Below, one piece after another: positions 1 through 11,159 of a stretch of 64,000 bases of DNA. The notes below the pieces were generated by a model. It was not told the origin of the DNA and made no database searches. It saw only the letters and a program-made list of their open reading frames with translations. Source of the stretch: Lottia gigantea (lineage: Eukaryota; Mollusca; Gastropoda; Lottiidae); NCBI RefSeq assembly GCF_000327385.1, contig NW_008706957.1:34535-98534 (forward strand). The letters run 5' to 3'. The first letter of the stretch is position 1, and every line of letters begins with the position of its first letter. The position numbers were made by a program, and so were the translations under genes.

Positions 1-290
1 TTTATAATAAGCTTTCTTTTTTGATGTAAAACCTACAGTAATAAATCCACAAGATAAAGTTTGAACGGCAGTGAACGCGGCTAATACAGTTGGGACAATT
101 ATTGGAAGCATTAATCCACCGGTTACGGTTGTTGCCACCGTTATCCCTACTGTTAAAACTGTACTTAATGTTTTGAAAACAGAATCGATTCTACTCCATG
201 TTTTTCTACATTTGTTGAATTATTTTAGTTTTTCTTTTAGTTCGTTTTGTTTTTCTATCATGTAGTTTTGTCTGCTTTCTAGTTCTATTT
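1..290 (-). pseudogene. Small membrane protein of the left arm, partial
   Basis: This is the mirror copy of the protein at 7697-8014 in the right arm: a basic, coiled N-terminal part followed by a long glycine/valine/threonine-rich hydrophobic stretch. It is cut by the window edge and belongs to the broken left arm of the Polinton-like fossil. Function is unknown; a virion or host-membrane protein would fit the hydrophobic segment. Confidence 0.6.
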
Positions 291-299
291 TTTAGGTAA

Positions 300-1975
300 T
301 TAAATTAAATGAATTTCTGATAAAGCAAAAGATGGAAAGTGATTAAGATCAACAATAGGTTTCTCAGGCAGTATTTTTTTATTATCTGTTATAATTATTT
401 CAGGTAAAATAATAAAAACTTGTACAGTTACTAAGGATATTTGTTCTTTCGAATCATTAATCTTATTTTGATGAATTGAAAGTTTTGGTTTTTCGATATT
501 GATTCTTATCATACATCTACAGGTATATATACCTCCAACTTCTGTTCTATCATTACGTTCAATTATTGATGAAAATATTTAAAAAAAATTATCTTGTTGA
601 CTTTTATGAATATCGATTGAGGTAAATAAGTCAAATGTAGAGGAAAGTTCGAGTGAAAAACTATTATAAGCAAAATATAGTTTTACGTATTCAAAGTCTG
701 TCGTTCGTAAAAACTGATAACTGCTTATATCTTTTGTTTGTGGTATTGAGTTTCTAATGATATTCATTGATGGAAGACTTTCCGTTTCCAATATCATTTG
801 ATATTCACTAAATGAAAGATGATTTTCTTTTTTTATCTGGAATGATCAACATTCTAAACCTATCTATATATTTTCCACTCGTTTTAATTTCATATAAGTG
901 ATTTATCTTGCTGTTTTCATCGTTAATGTCAAATTCTTTAGTTTCTACATTGTCTCTACCATTGATAAACTGAAGAACTTTGCGAGCGTTAAATTGAGAA
1001 TAAGATGAAAATCCTGGGTTTTGTCTGAAGAATATTTGAATCAACTTTTACCTGAAAAGGGAAAGTTATTTCAATTAAAAGTTTTGCTCGGAAAATAAAA
1101 GCAGAATAATCATCACTAAACATTCTGTAGGGATAATTAACATCCCTATATTTATATATTCTAATATTTGCCGTAATTCCATATTTTTTATATTCATACT
1201 CTTTTGTTCTTTCATCATAATCAGTAATAGAAGCATCGTCACGTGTCAAACTTCCAAATGGAAGAGTAAAATAATATGATTCTTTCTTGAGAAACTTTTT
1301 TTCTAATGCGAGTATATTTTTTTCCTGTTTCAAAACTTCGTTATTAATAGTGGTTATCTGTTGTTGAATAACGCTATCATCAATATTTTGTATTTGTTGT
1401 TGAATATAGGTTTTGATTTCGCTATCATCTATATTTTGTATTTGTTGTTGAATATAGGTTTTGATTTCGCTATCATCTATGTTTTGTATCTGTTGTTTAA
1501 TATTTCTTAGTTCTTTTTGTAATTCACTGTTAAGTTTAGTTTCTAGAGCATTTAATTCCTGTTGAAATGTATCTTCATTTTCATCTGGAATGTTATCTAT
1601 TAATTGTTGAATGTCTAATTTTTGTTTTGAAATCTTATCCTCTAATTTAGATATTAATGATATTAAATTTTGTAACTCAGTTTTATTCACTACGTTGACC
1701 AATTATTTTTGAATAAAACTTATTAATCTTTTTACCTCTTGTTGTAGTTTAGTATCATTAACAAAATTTTTATTATTTAGTTGACGTTTGAAGAATCTTT
1801 TCACATTACTTATTTTATCTTCTAAATGGTTTTTATTTACTTCAATTGAATTTATTTGTTCCCGTAAGTATTTCTTGTGAACGGCGTCATTATCGTTTTC
1901 TGGAGACTTTAAATTAGTTACTTTGAAATTGTTCATATCTAAATCACCTTGAAGAGTGTCTCCGATTTGATCCAC
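300..1975 (-). pseudogene. Fibre-like coiled-coil protein region, left arm
   Basis: The segment begins with a motif like those in phage and virus tail-fibre or anchor regions (DTLQGDLDMNNFKVTNL followed by NDNDAVHKKYL). Next comes a long glutamine- and lysine-rich coiled coil that includes tandem copies of a 17-residue unit containing QQQIQNIDDSEIKTYI, then a beta-rich C-terminal half. The layout (anchor motif, trimeric-type coiled coil, globular end) suggests a receptor-binding fibre; that is inference from architecture. It is the mirror of about 6020-7649 and lies in the broken left arm. Confidence 0.6.
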
Positions 1976-2066
1976 AAAGTAAGGTTTCGCTTTATTTATC
2001 CACGCTGTAGTGTTAGGTTTTTAGTTTGTAAAGATAAGGAACCTAATCCAAACTTATTCGCCATTT

Positions 2067-2483
2067 TTATTGAGTTAAATTTATTACAATTTCTTCGAAT
2101 TGTTTTCCCAAACTCAACTGATATAAAATCCAAAGTGAAAGCTGACCACAAAACTTTTGTCCCGGTAATTGAATTTGAAAGGAAGAACATTTGATTGGTT
2201 TATTAGTCAATTGCATTATCTCTTCAGTGGGTTCTAATCCATAAGAATCGAAGAAATATAAGTCATTTGAAGAGTCTTTGTACAAAGCAGAATGATGAAC
2301 TCCTTTTTGATTGGAAGTGTGTATATTTGTTATAGCGTAAAATTTAGCTTTCTTATATTTCAGATCATTTATTTCATCTCTCATACAATAATAAAATGGT
2401 GATATATTTAACTCATTCGCCCATCTCATAAGTTGAAAGTTTGTGGTTGTATCGCTTCCATATTTATCGAGAAATTCATTCAT
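2067..2483 (-). pseudogene. Adenain-like cysteine protease, left arm
   Basis: About 138 residues. A His-containing motif (HHSALYKDSSNDLYFFDSYG) is followed by a Cys-containing motif (KFCGQLSLWILYQLS). Spacing and context (His, then Asp/Glu, then Cys with a preceding Gly/Phe) fit the adenovirus protease (C5) fold, a standard Polinton component that matures virion proteins. It sits between the integrase and the fibre-like region, as in the mirror copy at 5614. Part of a broken fossil. Confidence 0.75.
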
Positions 2484-2728
2484 TTTTAAAAGTCGGTTTT
2501 TTTTAGGAGTATTGTTGAAAACCCAATTGATGAAATATATACGTAGTTTGTGTTTGAAAAAAATTGTATTACATTCTGATAAAACACATTCAAAAACATT
2601 TGAACATAAATTTGCATTTAAATCTAAATTTAAGAAAGCGTAAATGCTTGTCTACATCTCTTAATCTTCTATCAAATTCTTCATCTTGGAGAAATTCATT
2701 CATTTTTAAAAGTCGGTTTTTTTGAAGT

Positions 2729-3262
2729 TCATTTTGATAAAACCTTCCTTTGTTCTTTGTCTTGATCGATTAATTCATAAGTCGGAGGTGATGTGCTGTT
2801 TACTTTATCAATGATGAATATTTCGTTCGTCCAGTATCCAACGTAACCTTTTTCAAATTTGCTTTTATATTTGAAAATACGAACTCGATCTCCGACTTTA
2901 ATTTTGGGCTTGATATTTAAATTCTTTATTTCATTTTCGTACTTATGTTGCTCGTTAATTGACTTTATAATATTTGGATTACTCGAGGCTTGTGTTGGTG
3001 TGGCACCTATAGATGAATGAATTTTGTTATTGTATTCATCTACAACCTCTGGTAATATTTTATGCCATTTTTGGGATTTCAATTCCGTGAACTTTTTAAA
3101 TAATTTATTTTTTAGAGTCCTGTTAAATCTTTCTATTACTACAGCTTTACCTTCGTTATGCGTGCTGTAAATTTCAAATCCCAGAGATTTCATATATTTG
3201 TTATAAAATTCACTTCCTTTATCTACCCACAGTTTTTCTGGATGTCGGTTAGATTGTTTCAT
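2729..3262 (-). pseudogene. Retroviral-type integrase C-terminal half, left arm
   Basis: The 177 residues include core-domain motifs (KLWVDKGSEFYNK, then VVIERFNRTLKNKLF, then EVVDEYNNKIHSSIGATP) that carry the second Asp and the Glu of the DDE triad. A C-terminal SH3/chromo-like part follows (KIKVGDRVRIFKYKSKFEKG). These match Polinton (c-type) integrases. Part of a broken fossil; the mirror is at about 4928-5590. Confidence 0.85.
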
Positions 3263-3635
3263 AACAGTTTGCTTTTAACAGTTTTATGATTAATGCTCTT
3301 TGCATTCCCTCTTTGAAAGTTGGATTTGGAATATTTTCAAGTTCGATTATCATTTGTCTGTCTGCTTCGTGTCTGAAGTTTATGTCTTTATTTCTGTATA
3401 AAATATCGTGTTTAAGCGCAGCGGCGTCAACTCTATTGACTGGTTCTTCCCCTGGTTTGGGTTTATCGTTTTCGTCTAATCGCAGATCTAACCTAGTACC
3501 TGGACCGGTGTAATTATGACCGGGAAGATGTTTTTCTCCGGGATATTGCGCCCATGGAAATCCAGGAAGAGAACCCAATGATTTTTGTATATCTCCTGAA
3601 CCGAAATAAGTTTTTAGAGCGTGAGCGACAATCAT
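3249..3635 (-). pseudogene. Parvovirus-type phospholipase A2 domain protein, left arm
   Basis: About 128 residues with a clear PLA2 signature: a calcium-loop-like GHNYTGPGTRLDLRL segment and a catalytic helix with NRVDAAALKHDILYRNKD, in which His-Asp is the catalytic pair. This is the VP1-unique-type PLA2 fold of parvoviruses, also found in some Polinton-like elements and used by those viruses to breach endosomal membranes. The C-terminal helix is charged. Part of a broken fossil, mirrored at 4487. Confidence 0.8.
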
Positions 3636-3637
3636 TT

Positions 3638-3937
3638 TTATCCTATAACTTTAAAACCTTTTCCTTTCCTTTCTTCTAATCTCCTGTTTCGAAGTTCTCT
3701 TATTAGTTCTAATTCTTTCAACTCGTTAGATTGTTTCACTGTGTCGCTTATACTCTTTCCCACTTCCGCGATTGAGCCGATGGCTTTCGCTCCGGTTGAA
3801 ATGAGTGATTTGTTTTTTGAAACAAAGCTAGCTACTTTTGGAATTATTGTTTTACCTAGAGAAAATAATGAAGAAAAGATACCATCGCCTGAATAATCTT
3901 CGAATTTGTGTTGTTCGTGTTTTAGAATTAAACTCAT
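3638..3937 (-). pseudogene. Small amphipathic protein, left arm
   Basis: Ninety-nine residues. A Gly/Ser/Lys-rich amphipathic middle (GIFSSLFSLGKTIIPKVASF) is followed by a charged helical end rich in Arg, Glu and Lys. I do not recognise a family. Size, position next to the PLA2 protein and amphipathic character suggest a minor capsid or membrane-active protein. Its start faces the centre of the palindrome. Confidence 0.6.
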
Positions 3938-3940
3938 CCT

Positions 3941-4192
3941 ATTTTAAATGAATTAATTCAACCAAAAAATTGTGGTCTGTTTTTTTTTTCCAAAAAAGAG
4001 TTATCTCCCTTCTAGAAGTTTCTAGACTAAAAATGGAATGTAGGAAATTGATTGAAGGTGTTTTTTGGTGAATAGGTCTTTTTTTTTTAATTTATGAAAT
4101 GTAGGATGTTTTGCTGTAAGAATTTATGAAATGTAGGGAATTTAGGCCTTTTTTGGGAGCTTATATATTGGTTGCATTTTCACCATGAGTTT
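3941..4192. other. Centre of the palindrome between the two arms
   Basis: About 250 bp that is not itself palindromic. It has T-rich runs and a partly repeated motif (TTATGAAATGTAGG at least twice). A TATA-like stretch (CTTATATATTGG) lies about 25 bp before the first right-arm start. Both arms fire outward from here, so it may once have held divergent promoters. No open frame is seen. Confidence 0.45.
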
Positions 4193-4194
4193 AA

Positions 4195-4484
4195 TTCTAA
4201 AACACGAACAACACAAATTCGAAGATTATTCGGGCGACGGTATCTTTTCATCAATATTTCCTCTAGGTAAAACAATAATTCCAAAAGTAGCTAGCTTTGT
4301 TTCAAACAACAAATCACTTATTTAATCCGAAGCGAAAGCCATCGGCTCAATCGCGCAAGCCGGAAAGAGTATAAGCGACACAGTGAAACAACCTAACGAG
4401 TTGAAAGAATTACAACTAATAAGAGATCTGCGAAACAGGAGATTAGAAGAAAGGAAAGGAAAAGGTTTTAAAGTTATAGGATAA
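4195..4484 (+). pseudogene. Small amphipathic protein, right arm
   Basis: Mirror copy of 3638-3937, with the same first residues (MSLILKHEQHKFEDYSGDG) and the same charged end. It sits just upstream of the PLA2 region. Part of a broken fossil. Confidence 0.55.
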
Positions 4485-4486
4485 AT

Positions 4487-4860
4487 ATGATTATCGCTCA
4501 CGCTCCAAAAACTTATTTTGGTTCAGATATACAAAAATCATTGGGTTCTCTTCCTGGATTTCCATGGGCAAAATATCCCGGAGAAAAACATCTTCCCGGT
4601 CATAATTACACCGGTCCAGGTACCAGGTTAGATCTGCGATTAGACGAAAACGATAAACCCAAACCCGGCGAAGAACCAGTCAATAGAGTTGACGCCGCTG
4701 TGCTTAACACGACATACTATACAGAAACAAAGACATAAACTTCAGACACGAAGCAGACAGACAAATAATAATCGAACTTGAAAATATTCCAAATCCAACT
4801 TTCAAAGAGAGAATGCAAAGGGCTCTGATCATAAAACAGTTAAAAGCAAAGATGAAATTG
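4487..4860 (+). pseudogene. Phospholipase A2 domain protein, right arm
   Basis: Mirror copy of 3249-3635. The calcium-loop-like GPGTRLDLRL segment and the beginning of the catalytic helix (NRVDAA) are visible. It is the second gene of the arm, a few bases after the small amphipathic protein, as in the left arm. Part of a broken fossil. Confidence 0.7.
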
Positions 4861-4927
4861 GGTATGGCATTAGCGGATGAAATTCATAAAGAATTTAGAA
4901 AAACTAAAAACTTTTTAAAAGTTTAAG

Positions 4928-5590
4928 TGTTTGAAAAAGATGAAATTTGGTCAGCCGATTTGATTAATATGCCAGTTGAAAGAGGAGATAAATATTGCTT
5001 AACAGTTATAGATTTGTATACGAGATATACATGGGTTATTCCTTTGAAAAACAAAACAGGATTATAACCGACATCCAGAAAAACTGTGGGTAGATAAAGG
5101 AAGTGAATTTTATAATAAAAATATGAAATCACTTGGGTTTGAAATTTACAGCACGCATAATGAAGGTAAAGCTGTAGTAATAGAAAGATTTAACAGGACT
5201 CTAAAAAATAAATTATTCAAAAAGTTTACGGAATTGAAATCCCAAAAATGGCATAAAATATTACCATAGGGTGTAGATGAATACAATAACAAAATTCATT
5301 CATCTATAGGTGTCACACCAACACAAGCCTCAAATAATCCAAATATTATAAAGTCAATTAACGCACAACAAAACTACGAAAATGAAATAAAGAATTTAAA
5401 TATTAAACCCAAATTTAAATCGGAGATCGAGTTCGTATTTTCAAATATAAAAGCAAATTCGAAAAAGGTTACATTGGATACTGGACAAACGAAATATTCA
5501 TCGTTGATAAAGTAAACACCACAGAACCTCCAACATATAAATTAATTGATCAAGACAGAACAAATTATAGGTAGGTTTTATCAAAACGAA
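4928..5590 (+). pseudogene. Integrase region, right arm
   Basis: This region keeps more of the catalytic core than the left arm. The first-Asp segment (EIWSADLINMPVERGDKY) and a TVIDLYTRYTWVIPL strand pair precede motifs shared with the mirror copy (EFYNK, VVIERFNRTLKNKLF, DEYNNKIHSSIG). It is a Polinton c-integrase-type sequence. Broken. Confidence 0.75.
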
Positions 5591-5613
5591 CTTCAAAAAA
5601 CCGACTTTTAAAA

Positions 5614-6020
5614 ATGAATATCTTTCTCGATAAATATGGAACCGATACAACCACAAACTGGGTGAATGAGTTAAATATATCACCGTTTTATTATTGTATG
5701 AGAGATGAAATAAATGATCTCAAATATAAGAAAGGTAAGTTTTACGCTATAACAAATATACATACTTCTGATCAAAAAGGAGTTCATCATTCTGCTTTGT
5801 ACAAAGACTCTTTAAATAACTTATATTTTTTTGATTCTTATGGATTAGAACCCACCGAAGAAATAGTGCAATTGACTAATCAACCAATCAAATGTTTCAA
5901 CATTTCAAATTCAATTACCGGGACAAAAGTTTTGTGGTCAGCTTTCACTTTGGGTTTTATATCAATGAAGTTTAGGAAAACAGTTGTAAGAAATTGTAAT
6001 AAATTTAACTCAATAAAAAT
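5614..6020 (+). pseudogene. Adenain-like protease region, right arm
   Basis: Mirror of 2067-2483, with the same His motif context (GVHHSALYKDSLNNLYFFDS). It runs directly towards the fibre-like region. Part of the broken right arm. Confidence 0.7.
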
Positions 6021-7649
6021 GGCGAACAAGTTTCGATTAGGTTCTTTATCTTTAGAAACTAAAAAACCTAACACAACAGCAGGGATAAATAAAGCGAAAC
6101 CTTACTTTGTGGATCAAATCGGAGACACTCTTCAAGGTGATTTAGATATGAACAATTTCAAAGTAACTAATTTAAAATCACCGGAAAATGATAATGACGC
6201 TGTTCACAAGAAATATTTACGGGAACAAATAAATTCAATTGAAGTAAATAAAAACTATTTAGAAGATAAAATAAGTAATGTGAAAAGATTCTTCAAACGT
6301 CAACTAAATAATAAAAATTTTGTTAATGATACTAAACTACAACAAGAGGTAAAAAGATTAATAAGTTTTATTCAAAAAGAATTGGTCAACGTAGTGAACA
6401 AAACTGAGTTACAAATTTTAATTTCATTAATATCTAAATTAGAGGATAAGATTTCAAAACAAAAATTAGACATTCAACAATTAATAGATAACATTCCAGA
6501 TGAAAATGAAGATACGTTTCAACAGGAATTAAATGCTCTGGAAACTAAACTTAACAGTGAATTACAAAAAGAACTAAGAAATATTATACAACAAATACAA
6601 AACATAGATGATAGCGAAATCAAAACCTATATTCAACAACAAATACAAAATATTGATGATAGCGAAATCAAAACTTATATTCAACAACAAATACAAAATA
6701 TTGATGACAGCGAAATTAAAACCTATATTCAACAACAAATACAAAACATTGATGATAATGTTATTCAGATAACCACTATTAATAACCTAGTTTTAAAACA
6801 GGACAAAAATATAGTCGCATTAGAAAGTAAATCATATTATTTCAATCTTCCATTTGGAAATTTGGGTGATAAAGATGCTTCTATTACTGATAATATTGAT
6901 AGATCAAAAGAGTGTGAATATAAAAAATATGGATTTACAGCAAATACAAGATGATTAATCCTTCAGCTATTAACCCCCATTACATATTTCATGATGTTAA
7001 TGATCAACCATCATATTTTTATTTCCGAAGAAAATTTTTAATTGAAATTTGTTTTCCTATTCAGGTAAAAGTTGATTCAATATTCTTCAGACAAAACACA
7101 TTTTCATCTAATCAATTATTTACCGCTCGTAAAGTTCTTCAGTTTATCGATGGTAGAGACAATGTAGAAACTAAAGAATTTGACATTAACGACGAAAACA
7201 GCAAGGTTAATCACTTGTATGAAATTAAAACGAGTGGAAAATATATAGATAGGTTTAGAATGTTAATCATACTAGATAATGAAGATATTTTTCTTACATT
7301 ACATTTTGATATGATATTGGAAACGGAAACTCCACCATCAATGAATATTATTAGAAATCCAGAACCACAAAAAGAAGGAAGGACAATCAGTTATCAGTTT
7401 TTACGAGCAACAGACTTTGAATACGTAAAACTATATTTTGTTAATAATGATATATTTATCTCAATTGATATTCATAAAAGTCAACAAAAACAAACATTTT
7501 TGATACCAGCAATAAGAGATGATGATGTATATGTTAATATATCAATCTCTATTACTAAACCAAAATTTTCAGTTCATCTGAATAAGATTAATGATTCGAA
7601 AGAACAAATATCATTAGTAACTGTAAAAGTTGTTATTGATGATAGTTAA
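6020..7649 (+). pseudogene. Fibre-like coiled-coil protein region, right arm
   Basis: Starts at a conserved MANKF sequence and carries the fibre-anchor-like motif (DTLQGDLDMNNFKVTNL). A coiled coil with a 17-residue tandem unit (QQIQNIDDSEIKTYI core) follows, with one more unit than the left arm. A beta-rich C-terminal half extends to about 7649. The 51-bp repeat number differs between arms, as expected from slippage after duplication. The fibre role is inferred from architecture only. Confidence 0.6.
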
Positions 7650-7696
7650 GACGTAGCAGCTTTATCAGAAGTTCACTTAATTTAATTACCTAAAAA

Positions 7697-8014
7697 ATGG
7701 AACTAGAAAGCAGACAAAACTACATGATAGAAAAACAAAATGAACTAAAAGAAAAACTAAAACACTTCAACAAATGTAGAAAAACATGGAGTAGAATTGA
7801 TTCTGCTTTCAAAACATTAAGCACAGTTCTAACAGTAGGGATAACGGTGGCAACAGCCGTAACCGGTGGATTAATGCTTCCAATAATTGTCCTAACTGTA
7901 TTAGTCGCGTTCACTGCCGTTCAAACTTCATCTTGTGGATTGATTACTTTAGGTTTTACATCAAAACAGAAAGTTCATTATAAAAAGAAAATGTATTTTA
8001 AATACAAATCTTAA
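7697..8014 (+). pseudogene. Small membrane protein, right arm
   Basis: About 105 residues. A basic N-terminal helix (RQNYMIEKQNELKEKLKHF) precedes two adjoining hydrophobic segments (VLTVGITVATAVTGGLMLP and IVLTVLVAFTAVQTSS) and a basic tail. This is a likely two-pass or hairpin membrane protein. I do not recognise a named family. It belongs to the fossil element. Confidence 0.55.
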
Positions 8015-8155
8015 TAAATTATTCATTTGTTTTCGAAAGATCGAGAGAAGATAAGAACATAACCATTGAAGAATTAGAAAAATTCAATGAAATTTTAGAT
8101 AAATTTGATGTACAAATATCATCAATAAAAGTTAAAAATTCCTAGTTAAAAATAG

Positions 8156-8512
8156 TTGCTTAAAAATATAAATAAAATTGAAATTTTAGACGATGAAACA
8201 TTCATATCAAATGAACTTTTTTTCAGTATTATTAACCTTATCTCTGACAAATTTGATACATTTAAAGGACAAATTGAATTAGATGGAGAGATAATTCAAG
8301 ATGGAGAACACAAACAAAAAATGCAATTTGTAGGCTTTAATGCCAAAACTTTTCACAATTTCTTCGCAACTATGGATGTAAAATCGGATGCTTCTGATTG
8401 GTATTTCTCAGGAAAAATCATTTTACGTAGAAACAACTTCAAAGAAATAAAAAGATCAAAAAAGGGTAGTGGTGTTACCCTACTAAAAAGATCAATGAAT
8501 ATAGCGGTATAA
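8156..8512 (+). pseudogene. Unrecognised protein of the right arm
   Basis: About 118 residues, acidic and beta-rich at first, with a basic C-terminus (KEIKRSKKGSGVTLLKRS). It lies between the membrane protein and the DNA polymerase region. No family is recognised; the basic tail could bind DNA, but that is a guess. Confidence 0.45.
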
Positions 8513-8656
8513 ATTGTTATATACCGAGCGATGGATACTGATTTGTAAAGTGCATAAATCGTGTTTTTAACGAAGACTACACAAAAGAATTTCAAGATTT
8601 CAACAACAGTTTTTCAAAATCAAACAGAAAAGGAGTTATGACAACTGCTAGAATCT

Positions 8657-10966
8657 GTGAAATTTAATACTTATTTTCAAATTTATATGCCCAAACATAG
8701 ACATTTTCAACCAAAGAAAGTATCCGAGGAATTAGATTGGGTATTTTACTTACATAAATCGCATTTCTGTCTCATTAGAAGAAATAACAAAACCTTAGGC
8801 ATTAAAGAAATAGAAGATATTTACGATGAAAAAGTATGGAGAACTTGTAAAGATGATAATGCGGTAACGGAAGTTTCACCTCTAAAACTAAACGTTTTTC
8901 CAACAATTCACGATGATTGTTTATACGCATGGGATTGCGAAACCTATAGCGAAAAAGAAACGAATAAAGCCAATCCTTATTCTTGCACGTTAATTAATTT
9001 AGAAAAACTAAGAAAAACGTTAGACAGAATAAAACATAACTTTCCACATTTAAATCCCACTGATAGTGTACCAGAAGAATTTTATAATAAATTAATGAAT
9101 ATAGTAGAAATATTTATGTTACAACGTTTAGGAAAAATAGATCAAAAAAGAATAACATTAATTTCTCATAACGGTAGCGGTTTTGATAATTGGATCGTGC
9201 TTAAAAATGCGAAAAAACTAACGCAATGCCCACTAGTAACAGCTAGAGGCATTCTGTCTCTACCTTTAACTAATTCATTCACCGATGAATATTTACAGAA
9301 AAAATGGAAAAGACAAATACAAATAATGGGCAACTCTAATTATTTGCAAAATATTAATTTCATATGTTCGTATCAACATGAAAAATCTAGTTTGGCGGCA
9401 TGGGGAAATTAAGCTAATCTACCGATGAATTTGAGAAAGATCACCGATATTAATATTGCAAAATACACCGAAGATAATTGGGAATCGTTAAGACACGAAT
9501 GGGAACCTTACGCTAAAAGAGATACGTTATGTCTCGGAGCTTGTTTGATAAAATATAACAAAGTTATGAAAAAAGTTGTATTTCAGAATATTTCCAATAA
9601 TCTAACGGCTCCTTCTTTATCTTTAAAGGGTTGGTATTATTTATATCATTACCATAAAGAAATGGTAGAAGACGAATGGTATGAAACTACTAGGATGGTT
9701 CCGAAACACACCGAAAAAGAAAACGTAGAAAAAGTTTACTCACATACACACCCTTTTATAAGATATTCCGTCAGCCAATCCATTAAAGGAGGAAGAGTAT
9801 CGGCAAATCGAAAATCATTTGAAACGAATAAAATGGATGAAATTTGTAATGTATTAAAGGAGTTTAGTGAAACACCAAGAAATAATATAATTGATTTATT
9901 TTAAGAATATAGTAAAAGTAAAAAAGATAAAACGGAGGTTCATTCGAGACTTAAAAAAATAAAATGTACTAAACTAATGGCCTTTGATGCTAACGGTTTG
10001 TACGCTTCCGCCATGTCGGATTTAGATAGCGAATATACGAGAGAGGAAAGTGGTAGACCGTTTCTACCGGAAGAAAATAAAGAATTTGTTAAGCTCTTTA
10101 ATTAGCAGAAATTCAGACCTAGAACCAAGATGTTCTTCCAACCCATACCAGCTAAAGATAAAATTACTTTTACGAACAAAGAAGGTAATAAGGAAACTGG
10201 CACTAAAATCAGGTTCAGAAATGGTTTCTGTTCAGAAGTTTTAACATCGGTCGATATCCAAGAAATAGTTAAAGCCGGTGGACGAAGTATTAAAATATTA
10301 GATGGTATAGTACACGAAGAAAATTTTAAAACTCCACCCTATAGAGATTATATTTTAATTTTGAGAAATAAATATAAACGAGAAGGTAATATCGTAGGTA
10401 GTAATTGTATGAAATTATTAGGTAATTCATTGTATGGTAAATCTATTCAGAAGGATATAACTACATCGAGACATCTATGGAGTGAAGCGACTTTAAAAGC
10501 CAACTTCGATTCACACGTCAAAAGCTTTCCTAAAGTAAATGAGACTCAATATATCGTTGAGATAAATGAAGAAGAAAAAGAATTTGACTGTACACCTCCT
10601 AAATCTACACGACTAACACCTAGTCATTTGGGGTCATTCGTATTATCTCACAGTAAAAAAATAATGAATAAATTTATTCACGTCATAGATGGATTTTATA
10701 AGCCGGAAATATACGATACCGATACTGATAGTTTATACATTTCGTCTAGCAATTGGGATTAATTAAATGAAGCGGGGTTGGTGTCCGAAAATGATTATTG
10801 TAAAGGAAAGAATGATTACGGTGATGGTGGAATCGTATTTGGTTTATATTTAGCGCCAAAAGTTAAATATAATATTATTCTAACTTCCGATGGTATTCTA
10901 AAAGAAAAGAAAACGTTTAAGGGTTACTCTAATGATAAGATAGCTGTAGAAGATTATATTCGATAA
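8657..10966 (+). pseudogene. Protein-primed family B DNA polymerase region
   Basis: Family B signatures appear in order. Exonuclease Asp-x-Glu lies in YAWDCETYSE near 8930, the second exonuclease motif in SHNGSGFDNW near 9170 and the third (YAKRDTLC) near 9510. Polymerase motif A (DANGLYASAM) lies near 9985, motif B (KLLGNSLYGKS) near 10410 and motif C (YDTDTDSLY) near 10720. This is the Polinton/adenovirus-like protein-primed type and is the replicase of the element. The region is broken in several places. Confidence 0.85.
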
Positions 10967-11159
10967 GCTAGTGGACATGATGTGACGAATGAATTTAAGA
11001 AACCTGAAGTTATCTGAATCTCGTTAAGAGGAAAGCACCGGACGATGAAGGAATCATGTATCCTTATAGTGATAAAGATTACTTGAGTTTGGATGAAAAC
11101 TATGAATTTGATGATTTCGATTACCTTACTATGGTGTATGGTGGCCCATGAGTGCCATA

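Larger units (their letters stand above)
1..11150. mobile_element. Polinton/Maverick-like element, head-to-head palindromic fossil
   Basis: Two arms carry the same genes in the same order but in opposite directions, starting from a shared centre at about 3941-4192. Visible parts are a small amphipathic protein, a phospholipase A2-like domain, a retroviral-type integrase, an adenovirus-type cysteine protease, a fibre-like protein, a small membrane protein and, in the right arm only, a protein-primed family B DNA polymerase. Integrase plus protease plus this polymerase is the known signature of Polintons/Mavericks and their adintovirus relatives. The left arm leaves the window at position 1, which matches about position 7983 of the right arm. 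Both arms are broken, with roughly a dozen or more breaks in total. The arms still align closely by eye, so the duplication looks fairly young, though identity was not computed. I recognise no major capsid protein or packaging ATPase. Outer terminal repeats and target duplications were not found. Confidence 0.85.
4193..11150 (+). mobile_element. Right arm of the Polinton-like fossil
   Basis: Plus-strand series of small protein, PLA2, integrase, protease, fibre-like protein, membrane protein, an unknown protein and the polymerase region. It is the more complete arm, ending where coding-like sequence gives way to a T-rich satellite near 11150. Broken in many places. The order matches the left arm gene for gene as far as that arm is visible. 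Confidence 0.8.
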
